From Talaromyces rugulosus (Eukaryota; Ascomycota; Eurotiomycetes; Eurotiales; Trichocomaceae), in NCBI RefSeq assembly GCF_013368755.1, contig NC_049562.1, positions 5,580,001-5,644,000 on the forward strand: 64,000 nt of DNA. Direction: 5' to 3'. Positions 21,349-33,036 of this stretch are shown here, in pieces. A program made the position numbers and the translations under genes. The notes beneath the pieces are model-generated. The model was not told the DNA's origin. It made no database searches and saw nothing but the letters and a program-made list of their open reading frames with translations. How positions within the stretch are numbered: the first letter of the stretch is position 1; every line of letters begins with the position of its first letter.

Positions 21349-23202
21349 ATGGGCAAGCCACGGGTACAGCAGTTTATTTTTCCCATTGTCAAACTCACTG
21401 GCTAATCAAATACTTCGTAGATGATCATCTTGATCCGCCATGCTCAATCAGAAGGAAACAAGAACCGCGAAATTCACCAATCGGTGCCAGACCACCGGGT
21501 GAAACTGACGCCAGAAGGCCACAAACAAGCGCTAGAAGCCGGCCGTCGCCTGCGCGATCTTCTCCGGCCAGACGATACCTTGCACTTCTTCACCTCGCCG
21601 TATCGGAGAACGCGCGAGACAACCGAGAAGATCCTCGAGTCGCTCACATCGGACGAGCCCTCGCCGTCTCCATTCCCGCGCCACACTATCAAAGTCTACG
21701 AAGAGCCGCGGCTTCGAGAGCAGGACTTTGGCAATTTCCAACCATGCTCGGCCGAAATGTCGCGCATGTGGCAGGAGAGGGCTGACTATGGGCACTTCTT
21801 CTACCGGATCCCCAACGGGGAGTCGGCAGCAGATGCATACGACCGCGTGAGCGGCTTCAATGAGTCGCTGTGGCGTCTCTTTGGCGAGGACTCGTTTGCC
21901 AGCGTGTGTGTGCTAGTCACCCATGGACTGATGACCCGGGTCTTCCTGATGAAGTGGTATCACTTTAGTGTGGAGTACTTTGAAGATCTACGGAACGTCA
22001 ATCACTGCGAGTTTGTGATCATGGAAAAGAACTCGGACAATGGGAAATTCGTACTCCAAAACAACCTTCGAACATGGTCTGCTCTTCGACAGGAGAAGGA
22101 AGAAGAGAGGAAACGAGAGCGAGAGGTCAAGGGCCTGCCTCCAGCACCACCAGAGACCGATATTCCACCGGTACGTCGAAAATGGGGCGGCTGTCCAGAC
22201 GGCTGCACGCATGACCATACTGTCAAATCGACGAGCTGGCGCCCAGCACGACAGGACAAGGCCGATCTGTTTCGCGACGATGACGGGGACGAAACGACCG
22301 ATGGCAGAAACCGCAGCCCGTCAACAGAGCGCAAGAGACCCCTGGTCAAGCATGCTACCCACCAAAGCAGATCAAAGACCAACAACAATCACCGCCATCA
22401 CAGCCATGATTTCTCAGCCGACCCTTCTATCGACGACGTCATTTCCTCGCCAGCCCAAACCCCGTCTTATATCTCTCTCGCCAGTGTCACTAGATCTGTA
22501 CCTGAAGTATCAGTCTCTACCGCAGACAACAACAGCAACACAAAGGACCAGCCTCAAGGGCGGGTGAGCCGAAAGTCCAGTAAACGTGACGGACGGTCAT
22601 CTATCTCGCCTTTACGACTAAGCAGCAGCAACAGCAACCACAACAACAATAACAACACCGACACAGAAGGAGACCACAGTCTACCGAACATCCATCTCCT
22701 CCGTCTCGGCGGTCGAGACGGCGGAGGCTCGACCAGCGGCGTCAACAGCCCCGCCCCTTCGGATTCAGAAGAAGTCGACAGCGCGCTACCAGACGCAAGC
22801 AGATCGCTCCCCGCTGTTTCTTCTTCTACTACTACTGCTACTACTCCTTCTTCTCATACCCACTCGATCCAAGACGCCGAAGACGATGGCGACGACGAAG
22901 GCGCCGGCTCACGACGAACAGTCCGCCGACACCACAAAACCAGCCATCACCATCATCACAACCCCACCACCAACAACAACAACAACAATACAGCGACAAC
23001 CACGCACGACAGAACCCATGCACTACCACTACAACAACAGCAGCCCAAAGCAAATGCCCTAGGCGACGCCGACCCAGCCTCAAGCGATGAAGACGGCGGA
23101 CTACAGGCCGACAACGAGGAGGACGAAGACGACCACGGGTCAAATAGTGAAATCGACCGACTGCGGAACCAGGAAGAGAGTGTTGGTGAGTCTGTGTATT
23201 AA
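21349..23202 (+). CDS. Histidine phosphatase superfamily protein, DET1-like
   Basis: Predicted acid phosphatase of the phosphoglycerate-mutase fold; yeast Det1 is a broad-range acid phosphatase linked to sterol traffic. I propose a 15-nt first exon (21349-21363, MGKPR), a 57-nt intron (21364-21420; GTACAG ... GCTAAT ... CGTAG) and a main exon opening MIILIRHAQSEGNKN at 21421. The catalytic RHxxS motif is RHAQSEGN. The second Arg is in TSPYRRTRET, the acid Glu in PRLREQDFGNFQ, and the second His in VCVLVTHGLMTRVF. The phosphatase domain ends near residue 230. The rest (to 598 residues) is disordered with NNN, HHHH, STTT and DDE repeats. If the intron is not used, 21421 is the start and little is lost. 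Confidence 0.87.
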
Positions 23203-24330
23203 ATGACTAGCTAGTAAATTGAATTTAAGAAAATTTCTTAGATGATACCAATCGTGGAAAAATTTCTTTCGAGCCATTTTCACTTTTTTTTAAAAATAAA
23301 GTCGTTATCAATGTGAAGAAATACAACAGTATCAAATGTCCGTAGCAAATAAACAATTTCCAAAAAACTGAATAATCCCCAAGCCCTTGTTCCTTGCAAC
23401 TTCAACCGACGATCGAATAGGAAAAGGGGTATGGAAGAGAGATAAAAAGTTCGATTGATATCCGTAAAAAAATAAAAAAAAATAAAAAAGATTATTGGTA
23501 TTGACGGGTCATGCGAATGACATTTCGAATTGGAATTGAAAAACTGCACCAGATAGGAGCAGAAAAAAGAAATAGAAAGAAAAAAGGAAACCGTCAGTGG
23601 GTTGGGTTGGCTGTTTGTCGTTCGGGGATGTTTGAATGTTTCATCCACGTATTATACATATCATGTATCATATCATGTCAGAATCCACAGAATCCCCATC
23701 TCCCAGTCGATAACAGTCCCAAGACTTGAATCGGAAATGAAGTTATAAACATAAAGACCTCCCCACTGACATGCCATGGGCCGATATGCACCAAAATCGA
23801 AAAATGTCAAGCATGAACGCCACGATTCTGAGGTGAAAACAAATGCATCATACCAATCGAGTATCAAACACAAATTTCAAGTCTATGGGTAATATTCAGA
23901 ATCAAAAAAGAGATGATGAAAGAAGGAAAGAAAAGGAGAAAACAAGGTAGAAAAAAAATAAACCGGTGGCAAAAAACCGCGTGTAAAAAAATCGTGAGTC
24001 GTAAACTTTTTTTTGGTCAACGTTTTATGCTCTGGACGACCTCGAAATGGATATAAATGCGAAGAGGAAAAAATGAGGGCCTCACAAGACGCTCGGCTGC
24101 AAAATTTGGCGTGAGTAAAATCAAAGCCGGATACTTTTGTGAGACACATTTGACTCGAAAATTTCAGAACGCGACATGAATGGAAATGTGGGTCGTCGAA
24201 AATCTTTTCGGCGGTATCACTGTCGCAACAAAACGGCAAAGGGTAATAATTAAAAAAAAAAAGCAACCAATGCGAAGAACATCGCAAACGCTTCTGTCGA
24301 CGCAAAAATGAAACAGACATTAAAAAAAAA
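23203..24330. other. Convergent intergenic region, AT-rich
   Basis: 3' flanks of the DET1-like gene (+) and the Clg1-like cyclin gene (-). It has long A/T runs and no frame with family signal. The 181-codon frame at 23883-24428 (-) is low-complexity and overlaps the cyclin's end. Confidence 0.55.
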
Positions 24331-25782
24331 TCAGCCTGCCACCATAGGCTGGATAGCGCCAAAGGTATTCGCAGGAAAGAATTTATCCTGGTATTTGAGG
24401 CAATAGGCACAACCACAGGACGAGCCATGACCAGTCCAGACGGAGTTGCTCATAGGCACAGTATAGACAGGTGTGTGGTGGTACGAAGGTGGCTGGGAAC
24501 GAGGCTGGTGGGGATGTGCAAGGTATTGTTGTTGCGGCATCCATGAACGCGTATAAGGAGGAGGCGGGTTGCTGTACATCCAAGTGCCAACGTTGTAGTA
24601 GTCGGGGGTGTTGGGACCACTGTGTGGAGCTGATGGGGGCGAGTATTCAGAAGCAGCGGGATTCAGCCATGTGTTTTCAAAGTTGGTAGGGCGCTGGTAT
24701 TGCGGCGGGATAGGACCATCAGGCGACATGAGAGGCTTGGAAACCGTGTAAGGTCTTGCGATGTTGGTGTCGATCGGGGCCAGTTTCTGACGCGTCGGGT
24801 TCCCTCTGATGGAAACTATGGTCGCGCGGTAGGCTTCCCAGCGAGCCAACCATACACCGAAGCCGTCTTCCTTGTTGTGAATACGCTCGTGAATTTTCCA
24901 CTCGAAGGCGAAAAGCCAGTCCAATTCCATCGAGTTCAGCTCCGACACGGGGATGTTGCTCACTTCGGCCCAGGACCGGTTCTGAAAGGTATTGTCATCG
25001 AGAAACTTGCTTCCTAGTAGCAGTGCAGTGGTCAGCATCCGGTATACTTGGCCAGTGCCGGTCGCGTAGATCCCCTTGGAGGAAAGCATGCGCATTCGGG
25101 TTGCCAAGTAAAACAGGCCCAAGAGAATGGTGGAACTGGGAAGACGAGTCGACGAGAGGATCTGGTGAACATATTTCCGAAACGAGGGTGGAACAGCTGT
25201 TTGTCCTGGGTAGACACTTCCAAGCAAGTCAATATCATCTAGGTTGATTCCGGGGCTGCAAAATGCATACATTCCCTGGGCCATTTCTGCAACAAAATCC
25301 GACATTTGATCGATCTCGTAATCAAGATGGGCGGCCACGCCTCCGGTGGGCTTCTCTTCTTTGGGGCGGTGGTGCTCAGTGGGGAGATCGTGACGGCGAT
25401 ATTGTGGCGGAATGGCGCTGTCGGGGAAAGAGGAGACGTTGGACCGGATCGGGGGCAGCGAGGGCGCAGCTGCGATGGGTCCGTAGACCGACTGTTGGCC
25501 GCCGAGCTGCGGCTGAGCGATGCCATGAGAAATGGCAAAGTTTCGACCGGGTCGCAGCTGACCCAGTGGCTGGGAGTGGGCGTTCATCGGAGCAGGCTTG
25601 ACGAAGCAATTTGCCTGGGAGTACTGCTCGATGAAGTCACAGCCGTTTTGAGAGTAGCGGGGGGGAAAGGCAGACTGTCCGGTGATATAGTAAGGCTGGT
25701 CTATCTCCATTTTGTCGTTCCCATGGAAATGTGGCGGCGTAGGAGGCAGGCCTTGAAGGCCAGGGTTGTAGAAAGACGGCAT
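24331..25782 (-). CDS. Pho80/Pcl-type cyclin, Clg1-like
   Basis: Cyclin of the Pho80/Pcl family, partner of a Pho85-type CDK; yeast Clg1 works with Pho85 in nutrient and lifespan signalling. Single exon, 483 residues. A Pro/Gln-rich N-terminus of about 150 residues precedes the cyclin box at about 155-300: LDYEIDQMSDFVAEMA, FRKYVHQILSSTRLPSSTI, LLGLFYLATRMRML, YRMLTTALLLGSKFLDD, NRSWAEVSNIPVSELNSMEL and WLFAFEWKIH. The C-terminus is Pro/Tyr/Gln-rich and ends with a Cys cluster (SSCGCAYCLKYQDKFF) followed by QPMVAG. The start at 25782 is the first in-frame ATG. The exact orthology within the Pcl group is inference. Confidence 0.85.
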   Translation of the reverse strand: MPSFYNPGLQGLPPTPPHFHGNDKMEIDQPYYITGQSAFPPRYSQNGCDFIEQYSQANCFVKPAPMNAHSQPLGQLRPGRNFAISHGIAQPQLGGQQSVYGPIAAAPSLPPIRSNVSSFPDSAIPPQYRRHDLPTEHHRPKEEKPTGGVAAHLDYEIDQMSDFVAEMAQGMYAFCSPGINLDDIDLLGSVYPGQTAVPPSFRKYVHQILSSTRLPSSTILLGLFYLATRMRMLSSKGIYATGTGQVYRMLTTALLLGSKFLDDNTFQNRSWAEVSNIPVSELNSMELDWLFAFEWKIHERIHNKEDGFGVWLARWEAYRATIVSIRGNPTRQKLAPIDTNIARPYTVSKPLMSPDGPIPPQYQRPTNFENTWLNPAASEYSPPSAPHSGPNTPDYYNVGTWMYSNPPPPYTRSWMPQQQYLAHPHQPRSQPPSYHHTPVYTVPMSNSVWTGHGSSCGCAYCLKYQDKFFPANTFGAIQPMVAG

Positions 25783-28700
25783 GGCGGGCAGATTGGAGAG
25801 CTAGTCGACGACGGGAGGGCAGACGAACAGTGCTTTAGGCGGAGAGATGAGACGTTAGCAACGACAGTGCGCGCGGTGTGCTGGGCTGTGATGTTTCGCG
25901 CAGGATACCAACCGTCTACTCTTCCGCCACTTCCCGAAGGCCGGGGAGCGCTGCTCGACGAGCGGCCGCTCTGTCTGAAAAGAAGAGATCTAGCCCCCTT
26001 TTCTCTAGTCGGCTCTCATGGATAGAAAGTGGTGTTGTGGTGACAGGGGATTCCTCTGAGGCGGGCTCAGGGACGGGACTGCAGGCAAAAAAAAAAAGAT
26101 ATTGGGTTATTTTTGGGGGTGGTGTGTTTTAAATTTCTTTTTTTTTGTGCCCAATCAACACGAAGCAAAACAGGCGATGCAATGAGACAGGCTCGGAATC
26201 GACAGCAAGGCGAGGTGGCCGATACGCAATGGCGACGTTTGTGTGGACGCGGCAAAAGGCGAGTCACGGGCAAGCGAGCAAGACACGAACTCCGGTCAAA
26301 AAACCACGACGAAACCGCGGACAACGGGCGTGAGACAACGACACTTAATGAAAAGCTCGCTGGGAGAGATTGCACTGGTCCGAAGGGTTGGATGACGAAA
26401 TTCGGAATAGGCGTGAGGCGTGGGTGGAAGAGAATGAGAGAGAGAAAAGAGGAGGGGGGTGAGAGAGGGAGAGGGAGAGAGGAAAGGAAGGAAGGAAGGG
26501 AGAGTTTAGTGAGAGAGAGGGAGGAAACGGGCAGGCCGCGTACTGGCGATACCGTACGGTCACAAAAAGTCAGCGGCTAGAGCCAGACCGGCTTGGCGCA
26601 GACCGGCGGCGGAGGGCGACGGGGCACGCAGCGCCAGTCACGAGGGCCGAAAAAGGGGGGAGCGAGAAAAAATAAATTACCGCACCTCGGTCACCCGCGC
26701 GTATCGGTCCAAGTGGGCTTCTGTGCGACTGCGACTACAACACAATAATAATACTAATTAGATTATTCTTCTGGGCTCCATTATTAATTATTAATCGCCT
26801 GGCCCTGGCCCAACAATAATCACTTCCGGAGTAGGGTGCCGAATAACATGATGAAGAAGAAGAAAAAGAAGAAGAAGGTCAGGCGCCCCTTTCAGCCAGC
26901 GGCCGTGCACTGCAGAATTCGCGTGTGCGCCGGGTGATTGGGCGGTCTCATTGGATTTGATATTTATATTTAATTTTGGCTCTGCCTGGCCGAGGCTGTT
27001 GATCGATTGTTAATGGCCAAAACAGGCGGCACTGATAGCACCGCCTGCTGATTGGCCGGCAATAGTCCGTGGCATTGTATGAATGCCGAGAGCATTGATA
27101 ATTATTGTCGCCATGTATATGTATTTAATATGCATTGTTAACGGTTCTCAAGTGCAGCAAGTCCAGGCACACGTGGTGGTGCGTTTGTCATGACAACACA
27201 TCAGACTGCACGTGGGAGTTGACGGTCCCATATATAAAATATATAAAACATGTATAATATCCGAAGGAAGCTGGTTCATCCAGTTCAACAGCTGGTCAGC
27301 TGCAAACAAAGACAACGACGTTGTACGCTGTGCAACCGCCTTCACATACGCGGTCATCTGTGCAAGCCACAGGGGCAAGTTGGTCATCTTCCTTACAATC
27401 ACTTGGGCTGTGCAGTGGCAAGTTCCAACAACAATACGAATGTTGGCAGCCTGTTCACTGACACTGACCAACTGACCACCGAGCCCTGACCACCGACACC
27501 CAGGGGCTGAGATCACGGTCGCTATTTTAATAAATAAGGGTCTCAATGCACAGCCATCTCAACCCGGCCTAGCACCCAATACACAGATGAAACAGCTGCC
27601 TACGATCGCCGCCATCAAATAATATTGTTACTATTATTGTTCCTTTTTATTATTATCGGCATGGATGAGTCACCTAGCAACGTATTATCCCTCGGTGGCA
27701 CTACAGCTAGTAGACTGGTAACCCTTGGGGTTACAAGACACCGAAGGATTCGGCGCCGGTTTATCCACGTTGCCGCCGCAAGCCGTGTATCGTTGTATCG
27801 TATGAAATTTACCCCATTGATGGTTGTTAATGGTTGTTATTAGCTGCCTTGATAGGCTGTCTCTGCTTGGGCCGCTTTGCTTCTTCGGTGGGTTCTGCCA
27901 ATTATGAGTACGCGGAACGGCCGCAGGCTGCAGCTCTTATAATCATAAAGAGTCATGGATTATTATAATATTATTATAGCATTATTCAGCCTGGTCGTCT
28001 AGAATCGATTTAGCTGGCTGCGGGCTAAATGCATATGTCGGACAAGGTCTCAGGTATGACGTAGTCAATATAGCTATCTAGTGTTACATGTATATATATA
28101 ATTCTTAACATATACATGTATTCATCAGACATTTAAATGTTTCAACCATAACTTTCTTTTTATTTTATTTTCAATTGTTTTATTGGCAGCAAGTACATAA
28201 ACAGTTGTTTTTTTTCTTTTTTTCCCTCAAATTTATAATCATCTCGCCTCTCGGCAATGTTTTCTTCCAGTTTTACTTTTTTTTTCTATTCCCCTCACCG
28301 GCTGGCTGGCTTCATGCATCTTTATCCGACAATGGCCGAGGGCAGGGCCATCCCACGCAGTTAACCCCTCATTTTGTTTTCTAGATTCCGTGTTTTTTTT
28401 TAATCCCTTTTTTCCGAGGGAGTAGCATAATCTTTCTTGGTCAACGGTGTGAGTCAGAGGTTACTTACTAGTGACGTGGACTGGCGTGCTGAACTGTCTA
28501 GTACATGTACATGTACATGTATGTACCCAACCACACAAAAGAACGTCACCAAGGAAAAAAAAAAAAATAATCATATCAAGTCTGGTAGTTGTAATTTTTA
28601 CTATAGTGCGTTAAATATCAATGGTACGTGTAATTCCCGTCTCGAGCTACATGTATCGGGGTTTTATACTCCATCCCCGCACGTATAGACTTTACATTCC

Positions 28701-28963
28701 ATGTTACTGATGTAGTAGCTATTACAAGCAACACTGGAAAATGGACATCCCAAGGAATCTAATTAATATAGGATTACATGTATTCCAAAATTTAATGGTC
28801 GTCGAATCGGCAAATAAATTGATTACCATATTATTCTACATCCAACCCGCAAAGTGCAAGGCAAACAAGCGCCCAAGGTCAAAGTACTCAGTATCATGAA
28901 CGGGCAAATGCAAATCATCCACAACGCCCGAAATACGCCACAAACAAACAAACAAACAAAAAA
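25783..28963. other. Large intergenic region (3.2 kb) without a supported gene
   Basis: It holds the probable leader and promoter of the Clg1-like gene. This includes a purine-rich tract at 26430-26525 (pyrimidine-rich on the transcribed strand) and AAG repeats at 26850-26877. Farther on are AT-rich stretches (26740-26815, 27950-27985), two CACGTG boxes (27170-27175, 27209-27214), a TACATG repeat at 28501-28526, and the 3' flank of the RSC7 gene. Open frames here are short and show no family signal. Confidence 0.5.
28501..28526. repeat. Short palindromic TACATG repeat
   Basis: Three to four copies of the 6-mer TACATG in a row, ending in TATGTAC. Each unit is self-complementary with its neighbour (ACATGT), so the tract can form a hairpin. 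It lies about 0.45 kb past the end of the RSC7 gene. Confidence 0.5.
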
Positions 28964-30846
28964 CTAAGGATGCCAGGAGTAGCTCTGGAGAATTTGAGCC
29001 CGCGACCCGTCCGTTGTTTCAGTGCGCCATTTTGATTTCCAGGCCCATTCTCGAGCTGCCGTCTCGACCAAGGCTTCCTTGCACTCTGGCGGCAGCTCGG
29101 CAAGCACCTCTGCGCTCGCAAACTCGGGATGCAGATGGTCAACCATGCTGGTAATCCCGTTTGACCCGAGGTCGTGGATGTCGCCGTCTGGGCCCGGCCG
29201 TCCCAGAGTGCTCGATTCAGGTGTCTCGTAGTGTACATCCATAATGGCAAACCGACGCGTGAAAACCGCAGGAACCGGAGGAAGAATCGATGGCGTCGTG
29301 TCGGCAGTTGACATAGCCTCATCCTCCTCGTTTCCGTTTTCTTTATCATTGCCGTTCTCGCTGGCTGGAGTCCCATTTGCAAGGTTTAGAGTCGATAGGC
29401 CCTCGGCGAGCTTGGTAGACGTGGAAGACTCTTCGGACGGAACTTGTTCCCAGCGAACATGCGATGGTTGCATGATCTTGGGGTACTGCATGAAATTCGT
29501 ATGAACCTCGTAAACACCATTGAGGTTCTCTCGCCGCAGACTGGAAATGGATGCATTATAACGACTTCACAAGGGGTCAGTGAAGAACGAAAATCGTATT
29601 GTAAACAAACTCACCTGGCATCCCGTGCATGTTCAACCATCCAATTGTCTCCGGTAACGGGCACTTTTCGTTTTTTCGTATCGACAATTTTTCCGTTGGG
29701 CAAGGGAATTGATGGCGCCCCCGTGTGATAAACCGCACTGGCACCATGCCATGCCACATATTGGTTTCGGTTATAGGGCTCGCCCGGGGCTGGCAGCTTG
29801 TCTTCTGGAACGGCAAGCTCACCCTCGACATCTCCCCGCTCCAAGGCGGCCTTTTCGTTGTAATCGTCACTCACCTTGCGTCCTCCAATGACGATCTTGG
29901 AGCCGAATTCGCGAAAGACGGACCTCGCAGTCACCACACCAATGGCCCTTCCTTTATAGGAATGAGGGATGATGTCTCTCTCGATCAGGTCGCGTTTGGC
30001 GTCATCGTCAATGATGATTTTGTAGAGCAGCTTGTGCTTCTGGAAGAACAGATACGAGTCTCGAAATCCAATGCAACGGGCAGGCTCTGTGGACAACATG
30101 TACTGGCGATCGCCTCGATTGAGAATGGTAAAGGTGCGAACTCGGTATTCCCTACCACCAAGGAGGTTGCCCATTTTGTCTACCTTCTTTTCTCCGTCCT
30201 CGTCGTCTGGAAGAACAACCTCGTCGTTGACGACATCCATCATCGTCCCTTCCTTGTCGACAGCAACCTGAGTGGTGTGAGGATTCCCACCTCGGCGACC
30301 CCATCGTCCTCCACTTGCGGATGGGCGGCCTCGCCTCCTCTTGACAGGAGTGGTGACAACAATCTTTTGCTCTGAACCATCGTCGGGCAGATCCCATTCA
30401 GGAGGGCGGTTCTTGGGCGGTCGGCCGACACGGCGCTTGCGAGGAATGGCAGACATGCGGCCGAGAGGTGTACCTGATTCTGACGGAGGCTCTCTGTCTG
30501 GCGCGGGACTGGGAACAGCCTCTTCTGCCCCGGTCTCTGGGTTTGCATTGGGCTCGAGCTCGGGTTCGGGTTCGGCTTCAGGCTCAGGCTCAGGCTCGGG
30601 CTCGACCTCTGGATCGTCGTCTGGGTCATCGTCCGGGTCATCAGGCGGATTGGCATCTGTATCGGCGCTAGACTCTCTCGCTGGAGGCGCATCGGCCATT
30701 TCCTCGTCCGAGACGTCTGGTAGCATGGGCGGTTCGGTTCCTGTAATTGATGTTTAGAAGAGATAAGTAATGGAAAGGGAGAGAGAGGGCGACTGACGCA
30801 TTGACTCAGCCGCTGCCTGAGCAGCCGCGCGCAGCTTGCGAGCCAT
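28964..30846 (-). CDS. rsc7: Chromatin remodelling complex subunit Rsc7/Npl6 (Swp82 family)
   Basis: Subunit of the RSC/SWI-SNF nucleosome remodeller, nuclear. Three exons (30846-30798, 30740-29615, 29540-28964) give 583 residues. Exon 1 encodes MARKLRAAAQAAAESM. Next comes an acidic Asp-Pro and Glu-Pro repeat region, then basic AT-hook-like blocks (KRRVGRPPKNRPPEW, KRRRGRPSASGGRWGRRGG). The Npl6/Swp82 core follows: GREYRVRTFTILNRGDRQYM, ARCIGFRDSYLFFQKHKLLY and YNRNQYVAWHGASAVYHTG. The C-terminal part has VYEVHTNFMQYPKIMQP and ends SYSWHP. A CACGTGA box lies 142 bp upstream of the start. Confidence 0.9.
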
Positions 30847-32994
30847 GGTGGAGTCAGCACACAGAAGGGGAAGGAGCGATGGGCGCTGGCTTCCTTTCCT
30901 GTCAACGGCAAATCCCTGGCGGTTGCGGTTGCCCTTTGACGCCCTCCAGCGCGCGATCTCGGCCGCGCTGTTTTTCCGGCCCGATAACACGTGACATTTG
31001 ATCTAGCGTCTTGGCATTGTCCCAGCCCTATGCCCTAAGCCCTGACAAATCTGACAAACAAGCTTCCGCTGCTGCCCTGGCGTGACGTCACCGAGCCTTG
31101 CCAGATTTTAGGTTGATCGACTGTGTTTGCCTGTTTCGTCGACCGACTCTCTCTGTCTGGTCGCGGCCAGATGATTACTGGGACCTTGGGAAGCCTCGTC
31201 CATGGGTGGTCATCTGGGGGCCTGAACGGTATGGTTGTGCAACCTCGACTTTCTTGATTACTGAGAATCGGTAGGTTTATGGGCTTGTTCGCATGACTCG
31301 GACCGATTGATATCGAGGCGGACTCGGCATGGCCGGTTTGTATGTAAGTATGTATGGCTATGCATGTACAATGCAGTGGTAGTCGGGAAATAATACCGAG
31401 AGTCTGACCGCAACTGTGTCGCTTTGTATTAACGTTATTCTTGATTATTATTGAAAATAGTATTAAACAACCTACCCCGCGCGTGTTCATTATTATTGAG
31501 GATTCTAGCCTTTGCCGATCTTGCCACCATACTTTTATCTCTGCAGCGATAATTGTCATATTGATCAATGGTGGAGTTGGACAAATACAACCTAGCATGT
31601 TGTTTCGTTCTCGATGAGTATTATGTCCCATCTCTAGTGCGTTCTTCTCCACCGCGAGTGTTTCGTCGCGGAGCACACCCCGCCGCCAAGTGAGGGGAGA
31701 CTAGAATAAAAAAGTGGAATAAAACAATGCCCATCTTCTCAATAACCATCATAATGACAGTAATGAATGACGTCTGGCCCTGCCGGTGGAGGGAGATACT
31801 GCATGCATCAATGTTGGATATATTATTGTTATGGAGCATGTCAAACAGGCAGCATGAGATAGCTCATATCAGATTTGCTTTTTTACCTGTTTCTGACATC
31901 TTGATGGCGCAAAAGGTGCAAAGAGGTATGTATGGTACGGGTCCATACAGGGGGATTTCGCAGCAGGATGATCTCATTGGAGTTACAGCGCATCGCATTC
32001 TCCAGACCTGCAGGGACCGAGTCGCCCTCCTGGACGCAGGCGTAGCGAATCAGGGGCCGGTCGAATGACGAGAGACAACCAAATCCGTCGGTGGCGGCGA
32101 AACTGCGAGAAAGAGAGGAAATTGCTAAGTGTTTTCTTGCTCCATCTTGGGCAATGCGACTGGGCTCCAGCGAAGTAGGGCTCCACTGCGACCAGTTAAT
32201 TCGCAGTATGGGTACCGTACGGTACCGTACGGGCATTGCCCTCCTCGGCCACCAGCCGATGTCTCTATTGGCCCCGGCTGCGTCTTTTTCAGCCCACACG
32301 CTCTCTTCAGCAGGATCCGCTCAGGATAAGAGAGTGATTGATTCCTTTTAGGAGTTTCTTTTCCTGCTCTTCCAGCTTCACTTCCACATCCACCACTCCT
32401 CCTCCTCTTTTCTCTGTGCTTGTCGCAAACCGAGAGTAGAAGAAACCAACACCGGGACTTCCCGAAACTGACGGTACGTTTTTTTTCCCGGGATTTCACG
32501 CGGCGCTAGGCCCGGCTGGGACTCTTGCCGCCGCTATCTCCTCGCCTCTTTCCCCTCCCTCCAATAGCCCACAGCCCAGGTCAATCTTGCATCCTCTGAC
32601 TTCAAGAAAAGCAAAAGCAAACGCAAAGGCACAAAAGCCTCTGCAACCTGGCTTTGATCGCGCCCTCGCCGACGCGCTCGCCCGCAATCTGGCGTCGCTG
32701 CCCCCCCGTTCGCTGCACTTCAAAGTGAGACCCGCACTGCGAAGGCGAGTCCACCGCAGCCCAGCGATCGTCCCGCATCTCTAGGTCATTATTACCGGCC
32801 TGCCATCCAAACCCGCCGCCTCCAACTACAACAACAAAAACAACAACAACAAGAACAGAGTCCCTCGTCGCCTCCTCACCCCGGCCAAGAAACTGGCTTT
32901 CGCTTCAGTATCGTTATCCTCGCCCTATTCGTAGCTCCCTGCGAGCCCCCCCCCCCGTTCAGCCACCTACCAGTGTCTCCGCGGAAATTGTCGG
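30847..32994. other. Divergent intergenic region between rsc7 and schA
   Basis: No gene supported. It contains the rsc7 promoter with CACGTGA (30988-30994), a perfect 10-bp tandem duplication at 32211-32230, and the long C/T- and A/C-rich leader of schA (about 32340-33013). Confidence 0.55.
32211..32230. repeat. Tandem 10-mer GGTACCGTAC x2, palindromic core
   Basis: GGTACCGTAC occurs twice back to back. The inner 14 nt GTACCGTACGGTAC is a perfect palindrome. It lies about 0.8 kb upstream of the schA start codon and could be a regulator binding site. Confidence 0.6.
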
Positions 32995-33036
32995 ATGGGA
33001 AAACACCTCCATCATGGCTGCACCAGGCGAAGCTAA
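32995..33036 (+). promoter_or_regulatory. uORF overlapping the schA start codon
   Basis: ATG at 32995 (weak context, C at -3) opens 13 codons and a TAA at 33034-33036. It runs out of frame across the schA start at 33014 (A at -3, G at +4). Ribosomes that start here cannot start schA, so schA would depend on leaky scanning. Confidence 0.55.

Noticed and set aside
23883..24428. 181-codon minus frame near the end of the Clg1-like gene
   Set aside because: Phe/Ser-rich translation of an AT-rich 3' flank overlapping the cyclin coding end; no family signal.
26113..26580. 155-codon frame, purine-rich
   Set aside because: Low-complexity Arg/Glu/Gly repeats in the presumed leader of the Clg1-like gene; no domain.
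25783..28963. Possible hidden gene in the 3.2-kb gap
   Set aside because: Joining the short frames with plausible splice sites gave no recognisable protein; a non-coding RNA cannot be excluded but has no support.
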